The notes: generated by a model not told the origin, from the sequence alone. Shown: positions 1 to 9,384, numbered from the stretch's first letter. The stretch is DNA of 64,000 bases from CAVVUC01 sp963751395 (GCA_963751395.1 CAVVUC010000002.1:806001-870000); one strand, 5' to 3'. Program-made: numbers and translations.

Positions 1-11
1 TCATTACAGGA

Positions 12-986
12 ATGCGCGAGATTGCTCGCAAACTCGACCGATCCAGGTATCGGCTTCTGCTCATGCGCGAAAAGCGCCGGCTCAGAAAAGCGGAAATCAA
101 TCTTGGATTCCTGGGCTGGCAACAGGCGGAGTTTTTTTCACCCGAACTCGAAGCGCAGGTGCAGCAAATCATGAACTTCGAGAAAACCCAGGCGGATATC
201 GCGAATCGCAGTGCCGAACTTGCCGACAGGATCGCCAGTTTGCAGAGCGAAAAAGAAACGCATCAGCGTTCCCTGGCTGATTTCCTCGCCAGGAACGAAG
301 ATGAGGCGAAGCCTTTTGCCGTGCAGCAGGAGAATTTGCAAAATAGGATCGAAGAACGCCGGCGAGCAGCGGCGAATTTCGAAAAGGCTTCTGCCGAGCT
401 CGATTCTGAGGACAAGGCTTGCGAGGCAACTTTGAGGAAGCTTTTTAGCGCACATGAGGAGAACATGGAAATCAAGAGCGAGATTCTCCGCATCGGTGAT
501 CGGCGGACTCGAATCAATGACGAAAAAGCGGAGGTAAAACTGGGGTCCGAACGAAGCCGAAAAGAAGCGGCCGATGCAGAGAAGAGCCTCGCAGCCATTA
601 GCGGGCGATTGGAATCATTGCGAACGGAAGCGAATGTAAAACGCGAGGAATTCAAGGAGACGGACCGGGAGTTGCGCACTAAGATCGACGCCCTTGAAAG
701 TGAAAAAGCGAAGACCCAGAAGGAGACGGATGAATTGGACCGGCAAAAAACAGACCCCTATTTGCTGATTGGTCAGGCTCTCGCCACCAGCGACATCGCC
801 CCCGCAAATCAGCCAGACGCGCTGGAACTAGTTCACCTGCATCGCGCAAATTTGGCGGATTGTGAAAAACAACTGGCTGAGTCCGCCCTCGCTTCGCAAC
901 AAGTGGACAGGGCTCAATTACGAGCATTTTATTTTCTGCTCGCGGTTCTGCTTGGTCTAATTGGGCTTGCCTTTCGCATAGGCTAA
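12..986 (+). CDS. Coiled-coil protein with C-terminal membrane anchor, function unknown
   Basis: About 324 residues, dominated by Glu, Lys, Arg and Ala with heptad-like spacing from about residue 45 to 255, as expected of a long coiled coil. The last 20 residues form one hydrophobic segment (FYFLLAVLLGLIGLAF), so the protein is probably tail-anchored with the coiled coil on one side of the membrane. No enzyme motif is visible. The ATG at 12 is preceded by AGGA only one base away, and the frame is open to the window edge, so the true start may lie upstream of the window. I do not recognise a family; the call is structural only. Confidence 0.6.
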   Translation: MREIARKLDRSRYRLLLMREKRRLRKAEINLGFLGWQQAEFFSPELEAQVQQIMNFEKTQADIANRSAELADRIASLQSEKETHQRSLADFLARNEDEAKPFAVQQENLQNRIEERRRAAANFEKASAELDSEDKACEATLRKLFSAHEENMEIKSEILRIGDRRTRINDEKAEVKLGSERSRKEAADAEKSLAAISGRLESLRTEANVKREEFKETDRELRTKIDALESEKAKTQKETDELDRQKTDPYLLIGQALATSDIAPANQPDALELVHLHRANLADCEKQLAESALASQQVDRAQLRAFYFLLAVLLGLIGLAFRIG

Positions 987-1284
987 AGGGGCCCGCCGGC
1001 CGATCTGGTGTTAAAATCTCCTTTTCGTTGCGCAATAATCTGCGAATAATCATCCGATGCATTTCACCCGTTAAGTGCGTTCAGCAGATTGAACATTTCG
1101 AACAGAATGGTGTGGTTGTAGGGGTTTGCCTACAAAACATGCATCTTGCTCGAATTCACAAAAATCATTATGCACTTTGTAGTCAAATAAAAGCACCTCC
1201 GATCTCGCCGCAGTCCTTCTTTAGAGGAGAGTTGCAAATTAAACGGCAGACGAAGCGATACTCACAACTCAAGAACCAAGAACA
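987..1284. other. Intergenic region without a convincing gene
   Basis: AT-richer than its surroundings. An 86-codon open frame crosses it but has no coding character. A GAGGAG run at 1224-1229 lies too close to the following TTG to act as a ribosome site. The region probably holds the promoter for the small gene at 1285; I cannot place the -35 and -10 elements with confidence. Confidence 0.4.
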
Positions 1285-1431
1285 ATGAAAAACATCAGAA
1301 AAAGCCGATTGGAAATGTTCATCATGATTGGAGTGGCAATCATCGTTTGGATTGGATCCGCCGTCGCTGCAAATGCCGCGATTCGGCCAAAACCTCCCGT
1401 CCCGCCGGCTCCTCCAACAGCCAGCAGATAA
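1285..1431 (+). CDS. Small secreted or membrane peptide (48 aa), possible leader peptide
   Basis: Forty-eight codons from ATG 1285 to TAA 1429. Residues 1-9 are basic (MKNIRKSRL), then a hydrophobic stretch (FIMIGVAIIVWIGSAVAANA) and a Pro-rich tail ending PPVPPAPPTASR. This is the layout of a signal peptide or single membrane helix. An intrinsic terminator begins 4 nt after the stop codon, and the PEP-CTERM gene starts 37 nt after that terminator. The small gene could therefore be an independent short transcript or a leader peptide for the gene behind it. Function unknown. Confidence 0.45.
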   Translation: MKNIRKSRLEMFIMIGVAIIVWIGSAVAANAAIRPKPPVPPAPPTASR

Positions 1432-1434
1432 ACC

Positions 1435-1468
1435 AAAAGTCAGCCTGATATCTGGGCTGACTTTTTTT
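1435..1468 (+). terminator. Intrinsic terminator between small ORF and PEP-CTERM gene
   Basis: Perfect 11-bp inverted repeat (AAAAGTCAGCC and GGCTGACTTTT) around a 9-nt loop, followed by more T residues. It lies directly after the 48-codon ORF and only 37 nt before the ATG of the PEP-CTERM gene, so it could also attenuate transcription of that gene. Confidence 0.75.
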
Positions 1469-1505
1469 GTACAAATTGCATAAGAAAAATAGCTCCTTTA
1501 CTAAA

Positions 1506-3668
1506 ATGAATACTCGCTCATCCTCTTCTTCGCTCCGTCGTCATTCTCGACCAAATATCTTGTTCGCTTCCGCATTGGCCGCACTTACAGTTCTTTGTCA
1601 ATTTGCACCGAGAACTCTAGCTGCGACCACCACTTGGACAGGAAGCGCATCACCGCTTTGGACTGATTCAGGCAGTTGGAGTGCTGGAGTTCCAGGCGCG
1701 GGCGACGACGCGATAATTGGGTTAAGCGGGGCTTCAGTTGGCTATTTTAGCGGCACCAATCCGATTCTGAATCAGCTTACGATCAGCGCTCCCGGCAACG
1801 CCAGTCTTACCCAATTTGGCAGCAATCTCACATCGGTGACTGAAATCATTGGCGATAACTCGACAGGAACTTTCTCACAAACCAGCGGCACCAATACAGT
1901 GACTGGAGCGACTGCATTTCAGAGCTTGGTATTGGGCAACACCACAGGCGGGAATGGCACCTACAATTTGAGTGTCGGCACTCTGAACGCCAATTTCATT
2001 TCGGTAGGTGGCGGCAACACGGGTTCTGGAAGCACCGGTCAGGGATCGTTCATTCAAAGCGGAGGTAGTGTTCAACTCAACCTTGTTTCCGACGGGCTAG
2101 GTCATTTGTATGTCGGCAATGCCGTTGGCACAACTGGCAGCTATCTCTTGTCGGGAGGATCGCTTGATGCGCAGAACGAGTACATTGCTCTTCAGGGACC
2201 AAATGGAGCCGGTCGATCGTTCGTTCAAACCGGAGGCACGAACACGATTCACTACAATCCACTGAGTACTTATCAGACGGGCCAGTTGTCGGTGGGCGGA
2301 GATCAAGATTTAGTATCACTCAGCAGCGCTGGATCCTACACGTTGAGCGGTCCGGGTTCTGTATTGAATGCAGCGGATGAACGAATTGGTGTCAGTGGCA
2401 CTGGAACCTTCACACAGAATGACGGCGTTAATAACATCACGGGTGGTGTGGCCGGGACCAATCGAACACTCTATGTCGCTGCAAGTCCGGGCATGCCGGC
2501 GTCGAGTGCTGGGACATACAACCTGAACGGCGGCACGCTGAATGCAGAAGTCGAATACATCGGCAATCCGGGCACGGGAACATTCAACCATGTTGGCGGA
2601 GTAAACGCCGTTTCCACACAACTGTTGATTGACGATAAAGGGACTTACACGCAATCAGGCGGCCAGTTGCTCAGCAGCGGCACCAACGCGAGTTATGAAG
2701 GCATTTATGTTAACACCCAGGGTCAGTTCAATCTGAATGGCGGCGTAACGACCGCAAATGGCACAGGATTGATCAACACGGGAACATTCACGATGAGTTC
2801 CGGTGGCCATCTGAATGGGAGCGGGATCAAGTTGAATGACGTCGGCGGCGTGTTCACGGCAACTGGGGGTGACATCTCAGGGTCGGGAGTTTTGACAAAC
2901 TCCGGCTTGATGACCTTCACCGGCACGAACACGACCACTGTCAATTCTGACGTTCAGAACAATGCAGGACACAAGCTGGAGGTGAAAAATGTTGCGGTTG
3001 TATTCAACGGCAGCACCGTCAATAGCGGAACTTTCAAAACGACAGCCAGCACTGTCGTTTTTAATGGCAACTACACGGAGAACGGCACGTTTTTGAGCGA
3101 CCCCAGCCTCACCATTGAGAACGGCAACTTCTCCGTCGGAACAACCGGTAATCTCATTGGTTCGACCGGTGACGTCTGGCAATTCGGAAGGGATTTCACG
3201 AGTGCCAGCACACAAAACACCACTTGGAACACGACTCTGTCGGAGATGGATTTCTTCCGCAGCAACACGGGGCCAAATAGTGGGTTTAGTCTCGGCGATC
3301 ATGTATTTGCTTACAGCGGCCTGGATCTCGGACAGACCTACGCCGGATACACCGACAACTTCGCATGGGGTTTGGTTAATGTCTTTTCTGGAAATCAACT
3401 CCTAACCAGTGGATCGGGTGCTCTCTACACAACAGGCCTGTTAATTGGTAGCGGCACGTCGCAGATTGGTTCATTCACGGGCAACGTGACCATCTATTAT
3501 GATCCTTTGGATACAGTTCATAATGGTTACCTCAACGGTGGGACTTACCCCTTCGGTTCCGGAACGGGCAAGGTCGCCCCTGTTCCCGAGCCTTCCTCCC
3601 TCGCGCTCATGGGAATATGCACTCTTATTGGAACGGGTGTTATCATCCGGCGCAAAATCCGCCGGTAG
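1506..3668 (+). CDS. PEP-CTERM surface protein with repeated beta-strand (autotransporter-type) units
   Basis: About 720 residues. The N-terminus is basic and Ser-rich followed by a hydrophobic signal (ILFASALAALTVLCQF). The body is Gly, Ser, Thr and Asn rich, with imperfect repeats of roughly 50-60 residues that alternate strands like GTYNLNGGTLNA and GTFTQ..G.N, typical of secreted beta-solenoid proteins. The C-terminus carries the exosortase sorting signal: VPEPSSLALMG, a hydrophobic helix and a final RRKIRR. About 135 residues before the PEP motif are similar to the N-terminal part of the second PEP-CTERM protein at 7799. ATG 1506 is preferred; an in-frame TTG at 1467 lies inside the terminator T-run. 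An exosortase gene is 2.1 kb downstream. Confidence 0.85.
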   Translation: MNTRSSSSSLRRHSRPNILFASALAALTVLCQFAPRTLAATTTWTGSASPLWTDSGSWSAGVPGAGDDAIIGLSGASVGYFSGTNPILNQLTISAPGNASLTQFGSNLTSVTEIIGDNSTGTFSQTSGTNTVTGATAFQSLVLGNTTGGNGTYNLSVGTLNANFISVGGGNTGSGSTGQGSFIQSGGSVQLNLVSDGLGHLYVGNAVGTTGSYLLSGGSLDAQNEYIALQGPNGAGRSFVQTGGTNTIHYNPLSTYQTGQLSVGGDQDLVSLSSAGSYTLSGPGSVLNAADERIGVSGTGTFTQNDGVNNITGGVAGTNRTLYVAASPGMPASSAGTYNLNGGTLNAEVEYIGNPGTGTFNHVGGVNAVSTQLLIDDKGTYTQSGGQLLSSGTNASYEGIYVNTQGQFNLNGGVTTANGTGLINTGTFTMSSGGHLNGSGIKLNDVGGVFTATGGDISGSGVLTNSGLMTFTGTNTTTVNSDVQNNAGHKLEVKNVAVVFNGSTVNSGTFKTTASTVVFNGNYTENGTFLSDPSLTIENGNFSVGTTGNLIGSTGDVWQFGRDFTSASTQNTTWNTTLSEMDFFRSNTGPNSGFSLGDHVFAYSGLDLGQTYAGYTDNFAWGLVNVFSGNQLLTSGSGALYTTGLLIGSGTSQIGSFTGNVTIYYDPLDTVHNGYLNGGTYPFGSGTGKVAPVPEPSSLALMGICTLIGTGVIIRRKIRR

Positions 3669-3709
3669 TCAGGGAACTGGATCAACAACTCTTGGTTTAG
3701 GTTGATTGT

Positions 3710-3770
3710 CTAAATCGAAGTGAGGTGAGTGACCGTTGTTACGGCGCTCATTCACTTCGATTTAGCTTTT
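3710..3770 (+). terminator. Strong intrinsic terminator after the PEP-CTERM gene
   Basis: A perfect 14-bp inverted repeat (CTAAATCGAAGTGA at 3710-3723, TCACTTCGATTTAG at 3752-3765) with further pairing towards the loop, followed by CTTTTTG. It ends transcription of the upstream gene. Confidence 0.85.
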
Positions 3771-3919
3771 TGTTGGCGCGTAGATTGAATCGTGCTTTTG
3801 TGGAGGAGTGAATGAGCGTTACGTGTCCTTTAATGATTCGGCTGTTTCGGCCGCGATCGGATGATGTTTCCACTCTGACCTGACAAAGCGCAGTTCGCGA
3901 AAAAAACAAGAAGCCACCT

Positions 3920-5722
3920 ATGCCTCCAAGCCAAGACTTAAACGCCGGTGATGGAAGTATCGGTGGCAGGTCCGGCTCTGTGCGTGAACCAAAGGCGCTT
4001 CCGGACCTTGTTCCCAAGGTTCCGTTTCACAAGCGGCATCGCTGGCTCCTGATAGCGCTGGCTGCTCTCGTTCTCGCTTTTCTGGCGCTTTTGGTCAAAC
4101 CGGCCTACCGCGCAGCCAATCGCTGGCGCGCATGCAGGCTCGCGGATTCAGCCCTCGACCACGCGAGGCAAAACGAACTGGACAAGGCCCTGCTTCAGGC
4201 AAGGGCGGCCTATCAGCTCAAGCCGGACGAATCGTATGTGGTGCGAGCCGCGGCGAAGGTGCTGACACTCCGCCATGACCCAATGGCGTTCCGCTTCTGG
4301 CAGTTGCTTTCAAAATCTCCAGCCGCAACGCCAGACGATCGGCGCAGTTATGTTCAAAGCGCATTGGATCTGCGGTTGATCTCGCCTGCTCTGGAGGAAC
4401 TGACCGCTTTGATGTCACTGGAACCAAAATCGGCTGCGAATCATCTGCTCGCATCCAAATTGAAAGCACTCACCGGTGACTTCGCCGGCAGTCTCGCCCT
4501 GGCGCGGCAGGCTCATGATCTGGATCGCTCCAACGAGGAAGTCTCGCTTTTCCTCGCTTCGTTGCAGATCAACTCGCCGGATGCGCATGCCGCCGGGCTC
4601 CAACTCTTATGGCAACTGGCCGACGGGAAAACCCGGCAAGGCCTTTCCGCCGCTGCGATCCTGGGGCGCCAGAGTGGATTGTCTCCAGAGGAACAGGACC
4701 GGTTGATTGCGCGCCTGAAAAGCCACCCGCTCGCAACGGAATCCGAACGACTTCTGGCACTCGAGCTTGAGATTGCAAGGCATCCCGAACAACGCGACCC
4801 GCTGCTCAAGGCGGCAGGAGAAAAATACCGGTTGATGGGCGGCGAAGACCTCCGGCAATTTGGAATCTGGCTGAACTCGCATGGCGAATCGGCGCGAACG
4901 ATCGAGGTGATTTCCCTTGATCAGGCTGTGACGCGAAAGGATCTTTTCCTCGTTTATCTCGATGCGATCTCGGCGCAGAAGAAATGGGCCGACGTCAATG
5001 CGGCCCTGTCCCGAAGCGGTTTGCCGCTGGATGAGGCCTACGTCGAGCTTTACAAATCCAGAGCGTGCGCGGAACTGGGCGACGCGGATGGAGCGGACAA
5101 ACACTGGAGGCAGGCGCAAATCGCGGCCCAAAGGTCGGCAGGCACCGGAAATCCTGAGCAGGCATTCTACATCGCGAATTATGCGGAACGTCTGGGGCAG
5201 CCGGCCAATGCCGAGCGGATGTATCGCTATCTCACGTCCAGTCCGTTGACTGCGAGAACCGCCTGTGAATCCTTGTTGCGGCTTGCGATGGCGAAAGGCA
5301 CGCGCGCGACCCGGGATGTTCTGCGCGAGATGCAAGCGCGATGGCCCGAGGACATTGCGGTGCAAAACGACTTCGCCTATTTTCAACTCCTGCTCGGCGA
5401 GGAAATCGACGCGAGCCGGGAAAAGGCAGTGGAACTCGTGACCAAATTTCCCGAGAGCCTTCCTCATCGTGCGACGCTCGCGCTTGGACATCTGCGTTCT
5501 GGAAATCCGGGCGCCGCGCTCAAGGTTTTCGACTCGGTTTCTGTCGCGTGGGACAAAGCGCCGGAACCGAGCATCGCGGTTTACTCGGCAGTTCTCAACG
5601 CCAACGGTCGCACCGATGAGGCCCGGGTTCTTGCATCGAGACTTCATGCCGCGACTTTGAGGCCGGAGGAGCAGGAACTCATCGGCATTGGTTTTAGAAA
5701 AGCAACTCCCGATGTTCAATGA
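3920..5722 (+). CDS. Membrane-anchored tetratricopeptide-repeat protein of the exosortase locus
   Basis: Six hundred residues. After about 35 cytoplasmic residues there is one membrane helix (WLLIALAALVLAFLALLV, about 41-58), then an all-helical domain with TPR-like units such as ALLQARAAYQLKPDESYVV and SLALARQAHDLDRSNEEV. Such proteins commonly sit beside exosortases and are thought to scaffold export or polymer assembly. The exosortase gene starts 60 nt downstream on the same strand, so the two are probably co-transcribed. ATG 3920 is used; the ribosome site is weak. The precise role is inferred from context only. Confidence 0.75.
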   Translation: MPPSQDLNAGDGSIGGRSGSVREPKALPDLVPKVPFHKRHRWLLIALAALVLAFLALLVKPAYRAANRWRACRLADSALDHARQNELDKALLQARAAYQLKPDESYVVRAAAKVLTLRHDPMAFRFWQLLSKSPAATPDDRRSYVQSALDLRLISPALEELTALMSLEPKSAANHLLASKLKALTGDFAGSLALARQAHDLDRSNEEVSLFLASLQINSPDAHAAGLQLLWQLADGKTRQGLSAAAILGRQSGLSPEEQDRLIARLKSHPLATESERLLALELEIARHPEQRDPLLKAAGEKYRLMGGEDLRQFGIWLNSHGESARTIEVISLDQAVTRKDLFLVYLDAISAQKKWADVNAALSRSGLPLDEAYVELYKSRACAELGDADGADKHWRQAQIAAQRSAGTGNPEQAFYIANYAERLGQPANAERMYRYLTSSPLTARTACESLLRLAMAKGTRATRDVLREMQARWPEDIAVQNDFAYFQLLLGEEIDASREKAVELVTKFPESLPHRATLALGHLRSGNPGAALKVFDSVSVAWDKAPEPSIAVYSAVLNANGRTDEARVLASRLHAATLRPEEQELIGIGFRKATPDVQ

Positions 5723-5782
5723 GTTGAGGTCTTCAGTCTGGGAGAATGGTCTGACCGGCTGCCGGCTTTCGAGTTTGTGGAT

Positions 5783-5960
5783 ATGACACCGCGCGAAATC
5801 CCGGGCAGCGCATCGTGGAGCGGATCGTCCGATTCCACTCCCTCTACTGCGAAGCCTCATGGAAAAACTCTCTGGCGATGGCTTCCGTTCCTGGTTCTCG
5901 CAGCGTTGTGGATTTGGCTGATCAACAACCTGCGGCTCGAGTGGTCGGTGAACGACCAGG
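5783..5960 (+). other. N-terminal segment of the exosortase, in a different frame from the rest of the gene
   Basis: From ATG 5783 this frame encodes a basic, Ser-rich start, a membrane helix (WLPFLVLAALWIWLI) and LRLEWSVNDQ, which is how exosortases begin. The expected continuation (YSYGFAVPLLALYLFWQRW) is encoded from 5961, but one base out of frame. Removing one G of the GG at 5959-5960 restores a single frame. The unshifted frame runs on to 6280 with no exosortase character. Confidence 0.7.
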
Positions 5961-5978
5961 TACAGCTACGGTTTTGCC

Positions 5979-7403
5979 GTGCCGCTCCTGGCGCTTTATC
6001 TCTTTTGGCAAAGGTGGCGGACCGCACCGCCCACGTCAGCGCCGCAGACTCCGAATGCGATCCTCGCTGCGATCGCCTGCGTTTCACTGCTTGTTCTCCC
6101 GCTGCAACTCGTGCAGGAAGCGAATCCCGAATGGCGTTTCGTGAGCTGGTGGATGGCCGGTGTGGTGGTGAGCGTTTCGCTCGGCCTCGTATGGATTCGG
6201 GCAGGCCTGCCGTGGGTGAGGCATTTCCTTTTCTCCATTTGCTTCATCTTCACCGCGGTGCCGTGGGCGGCCGGGTTTGAAGCCTCGATTACGCAGCATC
6301 TCATGCGCGTGGATGCCGCCATCGCCGTCGAGATGCTGAAATGGTGCGGGATTCCGGCGGTTCAGCAGGGGAACGTGATCGATCTTGGGAACTGTCTGGT
6401 TGGCGTCAATGAAGCGTGCAGCGGTATTCGTTCGCTGCAAAACACGCTGATGATCTCGCTCTTCCTGGGCGAGCTGTACCGGCTTGGTTTCCTGCGCCGG
6501 CTGCTGCTCGTCTGTGCCGCGGCAGCCATCGCATTTCTTTGCAATCTAGGCAGGACTTTTTTCCTCGCCTGGCTCAGCGCGGGGAAGGGGAATGCAGTCA
6601 TGGAAAAGTGGCACGACAACGCAGGACTGACCGTGCTCGCCGTGACACTTGCCGCGCTCATCGGGGTGACGTTTCTTCTGCGCGGCAAACGCGCGGGCGG
6701 TATGGAAGACGACGCGCCTCCGGCGAACGCGCCAACTCAGTTTTTTGCATGGCCGCGCGGTTTTCTTGTGGCGCTTGGCTCGTGGCTGATCCTTGTCGCC
6801 GTCGTTTCGGAGGCATGGTATCGGGCTCATGAAATCGGTTTTTCGCGCGCGCAGATGTGGACGGTTCGCTGGCCGACGGAGAATCCCGGTTTCCGGGACT
6901 CGCCGGTTCCGGACGAGACGCGCGCTTTGCTCAAATATACGGATGGACGACGCGCCTCGTGGAACGACGGCGACTCGATCGAATGGGCGGCCTTCTTTTT
7001 CCAGTGGGCTCCCGGACGCACTGCGCGGATTTCCGCTCGCTGGCATCAGCCGGACGTCTGCCTGCCCGCCACAGGGCGCCGAATGATTGCAGACAAAGGC
7101 ATTCGCATCTTCGAGGTTCAAGGCCTTTCGATTCCATTCCATCATTTTGTTTTCGATGAAGCGGGCAAGACGCTGCACGTGTGGCAATGCCTTTGGGACG
7201 AAGACACCAGCCGTGCCAGGGGATTCGCAGCGGCGCAAGCGTATGAAAACATCCCGTATTATTCGAACCGTCTCGATGCAGTCATTCGTGGCCGCCGCAA
7301 CCTCGGCCAGCAAGTGCTTGAAGTCGCCTTATGGGGCGTTCCGGATGCAACCGAGGCGCAATCCCGCTTCGAACATCTGATAGGCTCGCTGATCCAGAGG
7401 TGA
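5979..7403 (+). CDS. Exosortase fused to an EpsI-type C-terminal domain (apparently frameshifted 5' end)
   Basis: An exosortase is a polytopic membrane transpeptidase that processes PEP-CTERM proteins. The three expected catalytic residues are present: Cys in NEACSGIRS, Arg in CNLGRTFFLAW and His in KWHDNAG. Hydrophobic helices fill the first 260 residues. The C-terminal part (about 265-474) resembles EpsI, including HQPDVCLPATG. The listed start is the GTG at 5979, but the real N-terminus is in another frame from ATG 5783. With the frame corrected the protein would be about 540 residues. As written, translation would need the internal GTG and would lack the first helix. Two PEP-CTERM proteins flank the gene and are its likely substrates. 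Either a true mutation or a sequence error is possible. Confidence 0.85.
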   Translation: MPLLALYLFWQRWRTAPPTSAPQTPNAILAAIACVSLLVLPLQLVQEANPEWRFVSWWMAGVVVSVSLGLVWIRAGLPWVRHFLFSICFIFTAVPWAAGFEASITQHLMRVDAAIAVEMLKWCGIPAVQQGNVIDLGNCLVGVNEACSGIRSLQNTLMISLFLGELYRLGFLRRLLLVCAAAAIAFLCNLGRTFFLAWLSAGKGNAVMEKWHDNAGLTVLAVTLAALIGVTFLLRGKRAGGMEDDAPPANAPTQFFAWPRGFLVALGSWLILVAVVSEAWYRAHEIGFSRAQMWTVRWPTENPGFRDSPVPDETRALLKYTDGRRASWNDGDSIEWAAFFFQWAPGRTARISARWHQPDVCLPATGRRMIADKGIRIFEVQGLSIPFHHFVFDEAGKTLHVWQCLWDEDTSRARGFAAAQAYENIPYYSNRLDAVIRGRRNLGQQVLEVALWGVPDATEAQSRFEHLIGSLIQR

Positions 7404-7798
7404 ACCAACAAGCCCTTGCGTTTATGCATAACGAGCGGTATGGAAGCCCTGCGATTTCCTGTCTGGCTTGAGATGCGGCAGGGGAAATGGTTGCCGCATT
7501 CGAGGCAAGCAACTGGAAATGTTGTTGCATTAACTTTTTCATGACAAGAACCCCACAGTCTTTTCTAACTCCTCACCGACAGGGTGCGACAAATAGTGTT
7601 CTGTCTGTACACTCGCTTTCGGCATCGGCGGCGGTGCTTTCTCCAGGCTGTTCCTGGTATTGGGACAGCGCCAGACGGCTACGTTTTTCGAAGGCCAATC
7701 GGTAAAGCCGCTCATGACTTCCATGACGCTCCAGCGCGCGACTTGAGATCCTTCTCACGCCAAACCTGCTGCAAAGTAATCCAAAGCCAATCAACACA
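7404..7798. other. Intergenic region or long 5' leader of the second PEP-CTERM gene
   Basis: About 395 nt without a credible gene; the open frames inside are short and lack start signals. Its position ahead of the PEP-CTERM gene suggests promoter and leader sequence. I see no clear terminator for the exosortase gene here. Confidence 0.4.
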
Positions 7799-9316
7799 AT
7801 GAAAAGTCCGACTAACCGACTGCGACGTCCCCTTCAGGCGCTTGTGCTTTCCGCCATTCTTCCGATCTCGCCACAAACCGTCGTCGCCAACACCATAACT
7901 CACAATGGGGATTGGATAATCGGTGCGGGTGGAGCCGTGTCTGCAAGCCCGGGTGACCTGTATCGTGCTGGAAAAGGCTTTTACAACTCCAGCACACAGA
8001 ACACGGTTTGGGATACGACTCCGGCGACGCTAGAGTTCTTCACCCCCGCGACCAACACGACAGGAAATCACGAGTTCACCTATGCGGGGTTGAATCTTGG
8101 ATCTAGCTACAGCGGGTTTACGAACAACTTTGCCTGGAACAGCGTTGTAGTGCAGTCGGGAAATCAACTTATCAACACCAACAGCAGCGCCCTTTACACC
8201 AGAGGACTTACCTTGGGCGGTGGAATTTCGCAGATATCCACCTTTAGCGGCAACATGGCCATCTACTACGACATTGCCAACCCGGGCAATGCCTACCTCG
8301 CGGGCGGCTTCTACAGCTTCGGTTCCGGGACGGGCTTTGTTGCTCCTGTTGGCAATTTGCCTGTCAATGTGTCTTACTGGGCGGTGAATGCCAACTCCAC
8401 ATGGGTCGCGGCCAGCAACTGGTCTAAAAACATAGTTCCCAACTTTGTCGAGGCGGAGGTGGACTTCGGCCCTGGCGTTTCCGGAACCGGGGCTGCATTT
8501 ACCGGCCCTCGCAGCGTGACGCTGGATGGCGTCCGAACCGTTGGGAAGATGGTTTTCAGCGACACCAACTCGTTCACGGTTGCATCCGGCACCGGCGGCA
8601 GCCTGGTCCTCAATAACTCCTCGCTTGTCAGTCAGATCAAGGTGACCACCGGCACACACGCGATCAGCGCACCGGTTACTTTAACGGCCAAAGGAGTCGA
8701 GTTGGATATCGCTTCCGGCAGCATGCTTGCCATTTCAAACATGGTGAGTGGCACTTCCGGGCTGAACAAGTCTAACAGCGGAAGACTCGATTTGACGGGA
8801 AGCAACACCTACACCGGTCCAACCAACGTGAACCTTGGGACGCTGAACGTGAACAACTCCTTGGCGAGTAAGAACCTGAATGTCGCCTCCGGAGCCATAC
8901 TCAACCTGAATGTGGCGGCGGCCACCGGCACCAGCACGGCGCTGAGCGTCAGCGGTGTGGCCAACTTCTTCGGGCCCGATGCCTCCATCCACAAGGTTGG
9001 AGCTTTGAACATCCTGAGCAGCGGCACGGTTGTTCTAACTGCCCACGGGAATAGCAGCGGGGCTTCGAACGTGAAGGTGCTCGACATTTCGTCGTTGACC
9101 ATCTCGGGAACAGCTTCGTTCGCCGGAGGCGAGGTCAAGGAGGCCGGGGCCTGCCCGGCGCTGGGGACAGGTGACGCTTATGACGAGCAACTAGCTGGCG
9201 GCGGGTTTGCGGTCGCAGAACCGGTGCCTGAGCCCGGAACGGCCGCGTTGCTGGCTGCGGGCGCGATTGCTGGAGCGATTCTGCGTTACCGCAATCGCAA
9301 GAGCGTCACCCGATAG
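7799..9316 (+). CDS. PEP-CTERM protein with autotransporter-associated beta-strand repeats
   Basis: Five hundred and five residues. Signal peptide at about residues 8-30 (LQALVLSAILPISPQTVVA). Residues about 58-183 match the region before the PEP motif of the protein at 1506: shared blocks include FTNNFAWNSV against YTDNFAWGLV, SGNQL, ALYT.GL and YSFGSGTG against YPFGSGTG. Residues about 185-450 are a beta-helical passenger with the classic LDLTGSNTYTGPTNVN...GTLNVNNS unit. The C-terminus is the sorting signal VPEPGTAALLAAG, a helix and RYRNRK. Exported and probably sorted by the adjacent exosortase. A terminator follows at 9385. Confidence 0.88.
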   Translation: MKSPTNRLRRPLQALVLSAILPISPQTVVANTITHNGDWIIGAGGAVSASPGDLYRAGKGFYNSSTQNTVWDTTPATLEFFTPATNTTGNHEFTYAGLNLGSSYSGFTNNFAWNSVVVQSGNQLINTNSSALYTRGLTLGGGISQISTFSGNMAIYYDIANPGNAYLAGGFYSFGSGTGFVAPVGNLPVNVSYWAVNANSTWVAASNWSKNIVPNFVEAEVDFGPGVSGTGAAFTGPRSVTLDGVRTVGKMVFSDTNSFTVASGTGGSLVLNNSSLVSQIKVTTGTHAISAPVTLTAKGVELDIASGSMLAISNMVSGTSGLNKSNSGRLDLTGSNTYTGPTNVNLGTLNVNNSLASKNLNVASGAILNLNVAAATGTSTALSVSGVANFFGPDASIHKVGALNILSSGTVVLTAHGNSSGASNVKVLDISSLTISGTASFAGGEVKEAGACPALGTGDAYDEQLAGGGFAVAEPVPEPGTAALLAAGAIAGAILRYRNRKSVTR

Positions 9317-9384
9317 GAATAGACTGTCGGCAAGCGGACGTTCCCGCAGTTGCCATAGCTCACTGTCGCTGGGGTTTTGAAATA

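Noticed and set aside
1028..1288. 86-codon plus-strand ORF before the small peptide gene
   Set aside because: No start signal with correct spacing, no recognisable composition or motif, AT-rich intergenic character.
4607..5860. 417-codon minus-strand ORF opposite the TPR gene
   Set aside because: Shadow frame; no family similarity, and the sense strand has clear TPR pattern.
5950..5970. Programmed +1 frameshift in the exosortase gene
   Set aside because: No slippery codon run, stop codon or stimulatory structure is apparent at the shift point; a simple indel or sequence error explains it better.
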